A stretch of DNA of 64,000 bases from NCBI GenBank assembly GCA_012064385.1, contig QRDG01000535.1:1248860-1312859 (forward strand), read 5' to 3'. Origin of the DNA: Puccinellia tenuiflora (lineage: Eukaryota; Streptophyta; Magnoliopsida; Poales; Poaceae). The translations under genes and the position numbers were made by a program. The notes below the pieces were generated by a model. That model searched no databases and was not told the DNA's origin. It saw nothing but the letters and a program-made list of their open reading frames with translations. Numbering within the stretch: position 1 is the stretch's first letter; the number at the start of each line of letters is the position of its first letter. Below are positions 54,915 through 64,000 of this stretch, piece by piece.

Positions 54915-56816
54915 ATGTCCAGGGAAATGGAGAAGGGAGAAATCTCGGGAGGTGACCCAATCTATACCACACAAAACCAACATGTGGCCCTTCAACGTGG
55001 CACTCAAGAAGCAATGGCCCGTCTTGAAGAGCGGATGGACGCCAAGATGACAAGTATTGAGGAGCGTCTCAAAAACAACTTCGAGGCTCTTAGGATGGAC
55101 ATTGCTCAGATGGGTCGTCGACATCGACCTTCCTCAACAAGGTCAAGCTCAAGGCCCTCGCACCGCTCCGACGCGAGAAAGAAAGCGCCAAGTGAGGTTG
55201 TTCAAGGTCATCTCCATCGACAACATCAAGAGGGCCATCGTCCCGCCATCCCACATCCTCAAGCACACTTGGACCTTCAACAACAAGAGACACATCCATC
55301 TGAGTTGAGTGGTGAGGGAGCGAACCACCACCATGAGAGTGAGAGCCACCTAGCCCACTTGAGTGCAAGTGAGTTGAGTGCCTCCACCATATGTGACATG
55401 GAGTGCTTCCATTTTGAGAACATGAGTGATACACCATATAAGTTGAGAGAGGTAGTCGATAGGGCAAGCAAGGCCATTTCGATTTCTAATGACATAACCT
55501 CTCCTTCTAGTGTATTTTCTTATGATGTGCTAGGCTCCTTGGAGGACGATATGCCTCAACTTGAGAAGATGTACATGGAGGATGAAGATGAAGCCACCCC
55601 ATGTTTACATCGAGATGACCAAGTCGACCACATGGATGCTGCTTCGACTAAATCAACACCTACTTCTCATGAGAGGCAATACAAAGGTACGAATATAGGT
55701 GTTGATGATGCCATGATCCCACTAGTGGACATGATGATTTGTGAGGACTTGCATGTTGTAGATACTTCTATGGACATCACATATGCTACTTTCTCTTTCC
55801 CTTGTGATAACTTGCCTAAAAACAATGTTGATCATGTGGATTTCTCTCTTGGTAATGATGATGCCACACACATGTTGTGCCCTAGATGTTTCTACTTCTC
55901 TCCAATCATTGCATCCAAAATGTTGAACAATTGTTCTTTCAAATGCTTGCTTTGCAATGATGAATCCCTAATTTCTTATGAGAATGCCCCCATAGCTTTC
56001 TCAAAATTTGGAGATTCTTCCTTTTGCCATGATGCGAACTTACCCTTCCTTTTGCATATTGACCACCTACACATGTCATCCATTTATTTTGATTTCGGTG
56101 TGTTTGGTGATGTGCAAATGGATAGATGCATCATGATGGATGATGCATTCGTGTACCATGCACACAATTTCTTTTTATGGAATTTCTTGTGCCATGGTTC
56201 CCGAATGATAATGTCAACATCTATTGAACATGAGTTGACCAAACGAGCTCTTGAGAGCATTTTCAATGAGAGTTGTCGACCGATTCCGCCTCTATTTCCT
56301 TTTTCATGTTTTGCATCGAACATATTGAATAATTGCTCTTTCCTTTGGTTTGCGTGCAAACATGTGAGTGCTTTGGTTTTCCATTGTGACATTCATGCTC
56401 CCTTGATCTTCCTTGTAGATGATTTATGTGTTGCAAAATGTATGATGAACAATTGTTCTTTCCGTTGGCCTATTTCCAACCGTAATGATATTCTGAGCAT
56501 GTCTTGTCATGAGGCCTTTGGATGTTGTCTTATTGGTGTTGCAACCAAATCGATGCAAACTTGCTCTTCTCTTTGCTTTGCTTGCACCCATGATGGCGAT
56601 GATAAGAGCCTCCCTCAAATTGTATGGTTCACAAACCTCTATTTCCGATGCTTTGAATGTAATGGACTTCATACGGTTCACAATGAGATAGGTATCATGA
56701 CCTTCTCAATTCTTCTTGGAGATTTTGTGTTTCACACTTTTGAGGATGTTTTGAAGAATTGCTTTCCCAATGACCTTGCTTTTGGACTACATTCTATACA
56801 CAGTGTGTTGTGCTAA
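54915..56816 (+). CDS. Family Y Cys-rich protein (633 codons, function unknown)
   Basis: The ATG is in a good context (caccATG). The N-terminus has a coiled-coil (EAMARLEERMDAKMTSIEER) and then a basic Ser/Arg/His stretch (RPSSTRSSSRPSHRSD). From about residue 150 it aligns with the family X frame: HLAHLSASELSASTIC, KMYMEDEDEATPCLH, VDDAMIPLVDMMIC, SIEHELTKRALESIF. The second half has recurring NNCSF motifs followed by W and C/H residues. No known domain. In retroelement context it may be a highly diverged gag or an accessory protein. The frame ends 200 bp before the 3' LTR because of one extra base near 56800. Confidence 0.75.
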   Translation: MSREMEKGEISGGDPIYTTQNQHVALQRGTQEAMARLEERMDAKMTSIEERLKNNFEALRMDIAQMGRRHRPSSTRSSSRPSHRSDARKKAPSEVVQGHLHRQHQEGHRPAIPHPQAHLDLQQQETHPSELSGEGANHHHESESHLAHLSASELSASTICDMECFHFENMSDTPYKLREVVDRASKAISISNDITSPSSVFSYDVLGSLEDDMPQLEKMYMEDEDEATPCLHRDDQVDHMDAASTKSTPTSHERQYKGTNIGVDDAMIPLVDMMICEDLHVVDTSMDITYATFSFPCDNLPKNNVDHVDFSLGNDDATHMLCPRCFYFSPIIASKMLNNCSFKCLLCNDESLISYENAPIAFSKFGDSSFCHDANLPFLLHIDHLHMSSIYFDFGVFGDVQMDRCIMMDDAFVYHAHNFFLWNFLCHGSRMIMSTSIEHELTKRALESIFNESCRPIPPLFPFSCFASNILNNCSFLWFACKHVSALVFHCDIHAPLIFLVDDLCVAKCMMNNCSFRWPISNRNDILSMSCHEAFGCCLIGVATKSMQTCSSLCFACTHDGDDKSLPQIVWFTNLYFRCFECNGLHTVHNEIGIMTFSILLGDFVFHTFEDVLKNCFPNDLAFGLHSIHSVLC

Positions 56817-57014
56817 CGGTGTTATGAACATGATTGGACATGTCATCGATGATGTGCTCCACTATCATGCACACACATTGTTTGCTTGGTCTTTGGTGTG
56901 TGTAGGTAAAAATTACGGAATGGTGACTTCCACTTCAACGGCGAACCATCTACCTCCTTCACATGGTGATGACGAGCAAGCGTCGAGGACGACGCTTTTC
57001 GAAGGAGGGGGAGA
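56817..57014 (+). pseudogene. Out-of-frame C-terminal extension of the family Y protein
   Basis: Read in the frame that starts at 56770, this stretch has CCANGVMNMIGHVIDDVLHY and HAHTLFAWSLVCVGKNYGMV, matching the in-frame end of family X. A one-base insertion near 56800 separates it. An extra G in the polypurine tract also removes the LTR-borne stop used by X. Confidence 0.7.
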
Positions 57015-57992
57015 TGATGTAGCCCAACCCAACGTCACCACCATATCAAGCATTCCAACACATGCCAAGTCACCATGGACATCAAAGGTGAACTCAATCC
57101 TCTTTACGAACCCCAATGCGCCGCCTTTGGATGGTATACTCCCTAAGCGTCTACCCTTGTACATTACTAGGTGTCACACGACAGGTACGGACGCCAAGGG
57201 AGATGCCGAGGGAGCCCAAGAGTCGAAGCCATCCAAGGTGCACACATGGAAGCGGAGGAAGAAGAAGCGGGGAGAAGATGAAGAAGGAGGCGGAGACAGG
57301 CTGGCCGGCCTCCAGGCCGGCCACCCACCAGAGCCGGCTGGCCTCCCAGCTGGCCCAGGCCGGCCCCCAGGCCGGCCACCCACCTGCGCCCACCGGCCTC
57401 CCAGCCGGCCTAGGCCGGCCCTAGGCCGGTCCCCCACCTACGCCCGCCGGCCTCCCAACCGGCCTAGGCCGGTCCCCAGGCCGATACCCCACCTACGCCC
57501 GTCGGCCTCCCAGCCGGCCTAGGCCGCCCCCAGGCCGGTCTCCCGCATCCTGCACTCGTTTTGTACTACGCCTATAAATAGCACTCCCCTCTTTCCTTTC
57601 TAGGGATAGACTAAGAATAGAACTTTGAGCTTTGCTCCTACCTTCCCTTTGTGGAATTCATGGCCACACTAGACTTGTCTAGGTAATGTACAAGGCCCCT
57701 CTTTGTGTACGGTCTCTCATAAGTATGATTCTACCTTCGGGTCTCTCGTGCTTGTGATTCTACCGTTCGCTCACCAATCTCTCCCGAAGATTCTACCTCG
57801 CGGTCTCTCTTCGGGATTCTATTGGTCCGGTTGATCCTACCAGTGAGGGAAAAGGAACTCCAAGGGTAAGTCCTTCTTGCGGTTGCGATCGGAGTCGGTC
57901 TCTCGTTTATCTTTGAGTTTTCCCCTTTTGGTTCTTCGCGTCCACCGCTTGCCATCCGTCTATCCGTGAAGATCGGGCCACGAGCGACATCA
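57015..57992 (+). repeat. Family Y 3' LTR (978 bp)
   Basis: Nearly identical to the 5' LTR except for 64 extra bases, all in the GGCC array (57300-57545), which has one more unit. End ACATCA. Confidence 0.9.
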
Positions 57993-58033
57993 CATGAAAT
58001 TTTCTATGCATTGTTTATATTCGGACATATGAA
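57993..58033. other. Short host spacer between element Y and the Tekay-like LTR
   Basis: 41 bp containing the right TSD copy of Y (CATGA). Nothing else. Confidence 0.7.
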
Positions 58034-61000
58034 TGTAACAGTCCCAGTTTGGAACCTGAAAATATGAATAATTTTTCACTTTTTCTTTTCATATTGCATC
58101 ATGGCATCCATATTTAAATTGCTCAACATGAAATAATGTGAAAGCAACAATTGATAAATCAATAATGGTGAATGTTGTTGGGTAAACAAACTTCAATTTG
58201 AACTATCATATTTGTCCAGGAAGTTTCCACAATTTCAAATATGAAAGTTGCAAGGGAAATTCAATTATCAAATCTCATAAATTAAAAGGGGTCCCAAAAT
58301 GCCTATGAGCATTTCTAGAATAATTTACACATGAAATGTTTAATAAATGGGCTGAAACTTTTATAGCAGCTTCTTAAGATAATATACAAGATAGGTGAAT
58401 TTTTCCAGAATTTTAGAAATTGTCTAAGTGCCCCATTTAAATGCTTTGAGCTGCTGGTTTTAATTGGAAACAGAAAATAGAAAAAGGAGCCAGGGGGCTA
58501 CCTGCAAAATCGTCATCGTCTTCGCGTTGTAGCGCCATGGTTGTAGCGACCGAGCGCGGCTCGCTCGTCCCCGCTGCACCCTATCGCTGTGTCGAGGCCC
58601 TGGTGGATAAGAAGGCCACCTCGGCCGCCTCTCTCTCCCCCTAGCCCATTTCCCCCGTTCCCCGAAACCCTAACCCTAGACCCGACATGGCCGTGACCTA
58701 GTTTGCGCTCGACGCCGCATCGCCGTCGACTGGGGCCTCCCGGAACAGATCGAAGCACGCCACCATCTCCGCCTCGTCGCCCTCTACCTCCTCATCCCAG
58801 GAATCGTGCTGGGGAGCCCGGAGTCGTCGCCTTCGTCTTCGTCTTCTTCTGCTCCGACCGCCGCCGACGAGTCGATTGCTGCCAGTGATGTCCTCCTCCG
58901 TCCCCGACGAGCACGTAAACGCGCTCAGGGTGAGCATCCCATCCTCCTGGACCCCTTCATGCTCTCCCTCTCCCTCTAGTTCGACCTAGCGCCGTAGGCC
59001 GAACCGCACGCCGCCGTAGCTCGTCGCCGGAGCACATTCCGGCGACCATTAGGTCCGTAGCGCCGCCACTAGGTCCCCAACGATGCACCGAGTGGAATGC
59101 AGCCCCTCTTGGCCTCACGCGCGTCTCCGTCCGACGTCCGCGTGCTCGCCGCCGTCGGTGATCACCGCGTGCTCCGCGCCAGGGTCAAACCTGGCCGTGG
59201 GCCGCCTCGCCCACGTGCACGCCAGTGTGGCCACGGACCCGGGTAGCCAGCGGCCGTGGCTAGCCCCCGGCGGGTACAAAACGTTCAGGCCATTTTTCTG
59301 AAAAATGTTAAAATGGCAGAAATTGAGATGAAATTGTAAATTCAATAACTTTTGTTTTATAACTCAGAAAATTACAAATGATATGTCCAAATGTTCAGAA
59401 AAATCATATCTATCTATTAGTATCATTTCTATGATCAACTAAAATTATTAAACCGCCTTTAATTAAGAAATACTAAAATGGCAGATTTAAAGCAATACTT
59501 AGGAAATTCATAACTTGAAGAATAACTATCCAAAAATTATGAATGAGGTATCAAAATATTCAGTAACTAATGAACTACAAGTTTATGTCATTTGAGATAG
59601 TTGTAGAATTAAATTTAGTGTTGTTTATAAAATTTAATTAAAAGGGCAGATTTAAATCACATTTTGGGAAATTCATAACTTGATAAATAATGGCTCAAAA
59701 CTTGTGGTTAATAGCCCAAAATGATCAGAAACTCAAGGGCTATTTAGATATGTTAATTTCACAGCATGAATACAACTTTTCCTTTGATGTCATTTTCGAA
59801 ATGGTTAAAATGATTTGAATTGAATAACCGTTTAAATCACCATTTCTTCATCGTTAATCGAAAAATTGCAAACGAAGTACCAAAATGATTAGGAGAATAA
59901 TACCTATCTAATAATGTCATTCTCATGCATGTAGAACTCATATTTTAGTACTGGACATTTTGGATAAATGCTTAGTTCACTAAGTTAAATATGGAGATAT
60001 AACCCGTTAATTGCAATAATTATGTTAGGGGTTCCATTTAACTTGTGGGACATGCCCAAGGCCATTTCAGTGCATAATTTGACCATCTCATCATCAGTGT
60101 GCATTGCACCTTTGTATTCATGTTATTTATTTCACTTCCTGTTATTGTTTGTGTTTCGGTAGATTCCGGAGTCGAGGTTCCACCACAATACCTCGACGAT
60201 CCGCGCGACCAGTACTTTCAGCAAGGCAAGAGATAACCTAACCTTCTTGGCATATAGCATCCTATTTATGTTATCCACCATAATATTGCATTCGATTCCA
60301 ATGTCACTTTTGATGAAGATGTAGAGAATCCTATGCATTGCATTGTCCCCTAAACCATCACATGTTTCCCCTCCTATGAACCATAGGTTTTATGTGTTGG
60401 CCGGAGATGAAATATATAACTGTTGTATATATGCTTAGCTATGATTAGCCATGCTTAGTCGAATGCTAAATTGTCCAGTGTATATTTTCCATGATTATGA
60501 TAATTGATGGAATGTTCGGACATGGTGGATATTTGTGTGCCTAATTAAAATGCTAAGAAGGTTTGGATGAGTTGCCATCGGGGATGGTGTTTTGCCTCAT
60601 TCTTGCCCCTAAGTGCGAGTTCTTGTCTCTAGAACCAAGGTTTGAGCGTGCTGCCATTGGTGGGGGTATGGGCTCCTTACTAACTGAATAATTTGTGCGA
60701 GCGTATCCAAGGGTCCTCTAGTTTGCAATTTCCATTTGCGGGTGAGTGTGTGGGTGGAAAAAGAAACGATGAGGATGGTGGTGTTTATGGCGTGGCGATG
60801 GGGGCAGGGGCTGAAATAGGCTGGATAAACTTGTCCTGTCGCCACAGATCATCCTTGGATAGTCTTATGCGAGGTAAAGGTTTAACCGCGCCCACTTGCC
60901 AGCTTTCCCCGGAAGAGAGCTAATCAGGCGAGCCGAACGGTACCAATGGGTAAATGAGTACACCCCTGCAGGGTTTAATCTTTTCGAAAAGCCGTGTCCG

Positions 61001-61890
61001 CGGTTATGGACGCCTTGGGAACGGATTGCGAGATCATAGAAAACCTTAATCTTAACTAAAATTTGGCAACTAGAGGTTGCATTTTCAACGTATGTTAAAA
61101 GGTTCATTTTCCTCGAGGGTGATTCGAAGGAGTGCCTTGGTGGAGACGAGTGGTGTTTCTGGCTACTATTGGTTCAAGGCGAACCGAGGAAGAAAAGTTT
61201 ACTATCTCACCCCTTTATGAAAAACCCTCTGAGTAGTCGATGCCATGAGTCAGTTATGTCTTCTAAAATGAAAACTAGCTTTATGCAAAACAACCAATAT
61301 ATAGCTTTAGAGCCATGTCAGCATTGGGCCTATTTCGCCCTACTAAACTTGCGAGTACTTCGTACTCAGTCTCTCTATGTTGAATATTAATTGTTTCAGA
61401 GGAGGACGTCACCGAGCAGGAAGGTGGGTTCTTCGTGGACATCGACGAATAGTCCGGGGTTACCAGGTGGCAGCTTGGGACATCGTGGAACAAGCTGGCT
61501 GGGATTTGTTATGTGTAGGCCTCTTAGGCCATAATTTGGATCTTGTTGTTTAGAACAACCTAAATTTGCTTCCGCTTGTTGTACTGTTGGGTCAGTGACC
61601 TCTGATTGTAAAATTATCTATCTTTCTCTCTTAAGAGTTGAACTATAATGATTTGTGTCGTAGAGTCTGTGATGTGCCAGTTGTTCCACAATCTTTATCT
61701 CTCTATTATGCATTGATAGCTATGCCAGTGTTCATGGCATGATCGAGGTGTTGCGTTGCCGATGATCCATTCCAAGCATGCCTGCCAAAGGTTTTGGCCT
61801 GGGAGTGGTAGCCCCAGTAACCTTCGATTGTGTAGCATGGCCTGTGGGTTACATAGTATCTCTGTATAATTCCGGGGTCGGGGCGCTAAA
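58034..61890 (+). repeat. 5' LTR of the Tekay-like element (3857 bp)
   Basis: Begins TGTAACAGTCCC and ends GGGGCGCTAAA, where CTACA would be usual, so the terminal CA has mutated. It contains a GC-rich gene-like block (58500-59290) with GAAACCCTAACCCTAG, then a long AT-rich block and three exon-like segments. The partner LTR is outside the window. Confidence 0.8.
58683..61452 (+). other. Exon-like open segments inside the LTR
   Basis: Segment 1 (open at least 58683-58929) ends at a GTGAGC donor. Segment 2 is 60163-60225, preceded by CGGTAG and followed by GCAAGA (a GC-type donor). Segment 3 is 61400-61452, preceded by TTTCAG and ending in TAG. Joined by these sites, the reading phase agrees at both junctions and no stop intervenes. 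Segment 1 is Ser/Ala/Arg-rich, segment 2 reads SGVEVPPQYLDDPRDQYFQQ, and segment 3 is acidic (DVTEQEGGFFVDIDE). No in-frame ATG is found at the left. Whether it is spliced or translated is unknown. Confidence 0.4.
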
Positions 61891-62297
61891 AGTTCGTATC
61901 AGAGCAGGACTGCCTGTAGGAAACCCGTTCTATTGGTCGATGTCGAGTCTAGTGTTGTGAAAATTATTTATAACCTAAAAATGAGTTGTGAAAACCTTCT
62001 TAGGATTCTTTTTACTCCTCATCCAACTCGCTCTACTCTGAGTTACCTTACCTCTATTTGTTTTAATGTGGTGTCAAAGTTTAGGTTCTCGGGGTTGGGT
62101 TCTTACCATCCAGTGTATGTCTAGTGTCCTTTACTTCTGTTTGCTACCGCCACGTGGACGTGGTGTCACACGTGGTTGCTTGTTCTTTTCATTCGTGTTA
62201 GTGCCATTTTAAATCTCTGTACTAGGAAGGAAGTTTTTGCTCTATCCTAAATGTTCGGAGATGGTTACTAACTATGTCCTTGTTCCAAATCTTCAGA
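61891..62297 (+). other. PBS and leader of the Tekay-like element
   Basis: PBS at about 61893-61908. The gag ATG (62298) comes one base after a pyrimidine-containing AG (TTCCAAATCTTCAG, ending 62296), so a spliced leader is possible. No gene. Confidence 0.55.
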
Positions 62298-63502
62298 ATG
62301 GCTCCTACCCGCCATGGGAACCAAGGTGATCCTGATGCACCGCCGCCACCCTCAATGGCGGAGGTTCTAATGGCTATCGAGGATAACCGCCTGCGCAACG
62401 AGCGTCTGCTCGAGCAGTTTGTGCAGCAGGGTGCCAGGAGGAACAACGACTGCAACACTCTCACTGAGTTCTTGCGGTCCCAGCCTCCTACCTTTTCTGA
62501 AGCTAGAGAGTCACTGGATGCTGATGATTGGCTCCATGCTCTCGAGCGCAAGTTTGCGGCCTTACATGTGCCGGTGGCCGAACAAGTCAACTTCGACACC
62601 TACCTTCTGAATGGAGCCGCTGGCTCTTGGTGGGAGAGCCGTGTGTCAATATTCGACGCTGGCCACATTTTCACCTGGGCGGAGTTCCGCACCGCTTTCC
62701 GTGCGGCTTACATCCCCAAGCCCATCATGGACCTCAAGAGGAGGGAGTTCCTGGATCTGACCCAGGGACGCATGGACGTCCAAGCTATTATGGGTGTGAG
62801 TTCAACCACCTCTCCCATTACGCCCCTCGGGACGTGACAAATGATGAAGACAAGTAATATCTGTTCCGCAAGGGGCTTGCACCTCGGCTCCGATATGAGC
62901 TCTTGCCCTTCAAGTTCCCATCCTACCAGGAGCTGTACAACCAAGCTCTCACTATGGAGGAAGGTAGGAAGGAGCTGGAGTCTTCCAAGAGGCCAGCTCC
63001 AGTGGACAATCAGAGCTCCTCTTCTTCTGAGGGCAAGAAGCGCAGGGTCTTTGTGCCCTTCAGTGCTGTGCCTCGTGCTCCCTTCGCGCCAAGGCCTTCA
63101 GGGTACAGGCCGCCTCCGCCACGCCTAGCTACCTCGACCTTGGGTGTGGCTGGAAGTGGCTTCCGCCCTCAGCTGCCTCCACCACCACCGAGGCCCACTT
63201 GCTATAGTTGTGGCCAGTCGGGGCACTACTCCAGGGAGTGTCCCCAGAAGGCACCGGCTACCTCAGCACCTGCACCAGCTCCCTCTACACCAGCCGCCAA
63301 GGCCATGACTGTCAGCCGTGGCCGCCTGAACCACGTCTCGGCTGAAGGAGTGGAAGAGGACCCCGGAGTTCTCATGGGTACGCTTCGAATTAATGCATAT
63401 CCAGCGTCAATCTTGTTTGATTCTGGAGCATCGCATTCATTCATATCCATAGCATATGCACACAACCATCAAATACCGTTTGTGAACATGGACTCTCCCT
63501 AG
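62298..63502 (+). pseudogene. Tekay-like gag and start of protease, broken
   Basis: MAPTRHGNQGDPDAPPPPSM opens gag. The gag core includes LDADDWLHALERKFAALHV and SWWESRVSIFD. A frameshift near 62790 and an in-frame TAA near 62857 interrupt it. From about 62870 the frame is open again (FPSYQELYNQALTMEEGRKE), with a Pro-rich linker, the CCHC knuckle CYSCGQSGHYSREC (about 63200) and the protease motif ILFDSGASHSFIS (about 63412-63450). A stop follows at 63500. Confidence 0.9.
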
Positions 63503-64000
63503 TGGTCAAGACACCAGGCTCTAGTTGGCACACTAACTGGACCGCTCCTGAGGGTCAGATTTCTATAGGGTCAGTCCCCTTTCCGTTCTCGTTGATAGCA
63601 CTGAAGTCAGATGGGATAGATGTCATTCTGGGCATGGATTGGCTAGTCAAATATCAGGCCAACTTGAATTGTGCTGCCAAGACTGTCACAGTGATCCACC
63701 CAACCTAAGGGCTAGTGCGTTACTGGTCCCCTTCATCCGCACTTCCATCCGCTGCCACACCTCTCTCTCCGGAGATCAGCCTATACTTTATGGAAGGTAT
63801 CACCCCGCCTGAAATGCATGAGGTTGCTGTGGTGTGTGATTTCCCAGATGTTTTCCCTGAAGAGTTACCTGGCATGCCACCTGATCAAAGTGTGGAGTTT
63901 GTCATTGACTTGGTTCCGGGAACTGCTCCAATTTCCAAAAGGCCCTACCGCATGCCAGCGGAAGAGCTGACTGAGCTGAAGGAACAAATTGATGAGTTGG
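63502..64000 (+). pseudogene. Tekay-like protease C-terminus and start of RT
   Basis: DVILGMDWLVKYQ (about 63620-63660) is the second protease block. A stop at 63706-63708 is followed by the pre-RT region with AVVCDFPDVFPEELPGMPP and PISKRPYRMPAEELTEL up to the window edge. RT motifs lie beyond the window. Confidence 0.88.

Larger units (their letters stand above)
52763..57992 (+). mobile_element. Non-autonomous LTR retrotransposon, family Y, complete
   Basis: 5' LTR 52763-53676, PBS TGGTATCAGAAGC (53679-53691), leader, one long frame, polypurine tract GAAGGAGGGGGAGA (57001-57014) and 3' LTR 57015-57992. Flanks CATGC and CATGA match at 4 of 5 bases, as expected for an aged TSD. There is no pol domain. 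It shares with family X the polypurine tract, the LTR end type (TGATGTAG), GGCC arrays in LTR and leader, and the Cys-rich frame. Confidence 0.92.
58034..64000 (+). mobile_element. Tekay-like Ty3/gypsy retrotransposon, right end cut by window
   Basis: A 3.86-kb LTR (58034-61890), PBS (about 61893-61908, GTATCAGAGCAGG), a short leader, gag, protease and the start of RT (to 64000). Long LTRs, a GTATCAGAGCAGG primer site and the pre-RT text DFPDVFPEELPGMPPDQ fit the Tekay/Del chromovirus lineage. gag is broken by a frameshift and a stop. Confidence 0.9.

Noticed and set aside
58513..58937. Minus-strand frames in the GC-rich LTR block
   Set aside because: Antisense to the exon-like segment; Arg-rich and Gly-rich text from GC bias, with no conserved motif.

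Overview
The window looks like a piece of a grass chromosome, most likely a temperate (pooid) cereal or relative; genus cannot be fixed by reading alone. The evidence is nested Ty3/gypsy and Ty1/copia retrotransposons primed by initiator-tRNA-Met-like sites, Stowaway and hAT-type MITEs, a Cassandra element carrying 5S rRNA sequence, and an F-box gene with short GT-AG introns. About four fifths of the sequence is mobile-element derived. One assembly gap of N lies at 24517-24788.

Layout. 1-4490: minus-strand gypsy element cut by the left edge. 4960-7598: the only gene that looks intact, a five-exon F-box gene on the plus strand. 8700-14300: a low-copy island with two LINE-like non-autonomous insertions (each with target-site duplications), a duplicated 3' end of a ribosome-inactivating-protein-like gene, an ankyrin-repeat pseudogene fragment, several MITEs and the broken RIP-like gene (12437-13149, minus). 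14300-20876: minus-strand LTR-derived DNA hit by an almost perfect Cassandra element (15358-16118, TSD ATCTG) and a second gypsy LTR plus internal region with an hAT MITE (TSD TGGGTACC). 20877-25571: Ty1/copia element with both LTRs and a decayed reading frame. 26469-42360: three members of one gypsy family (plus, minus, minus) wrecked by further insertions; two of them form a 3.4-kb inverted repeat. 43760-49781 and 52763-57992: two related non-autonomous LTR elements that carry no recognisable pol but share a long Cys-rich reading frame and GGCCGGCC-rich arrays in LTR and leader. 58034-64000: a Tekay-like gypsy element with a 3.9-kb LTR, running off the right edge.

How the parts work together. 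The only plausible host functions are ubiquitin-ligase substrate recognition (F-box) and, before its frameshift, a RIP-type defence or storage protein. The rest is transposon biology. Gypsy and copia elements once supplied gag, protease, RT, RNase H and integrase. The two pol-less elements, Cassandra and the MITEs must rely on enzymes supplied in trans. The most unusual content is the pol-less LTR family with its conserved ~700-1000-codon frame. Next are LTR-embedded coding: a pol-tail-like segment inside the LTRs of the 26-42 kb family, and a phase-compatible three-exon open frame inside the Tekay-like LTR.
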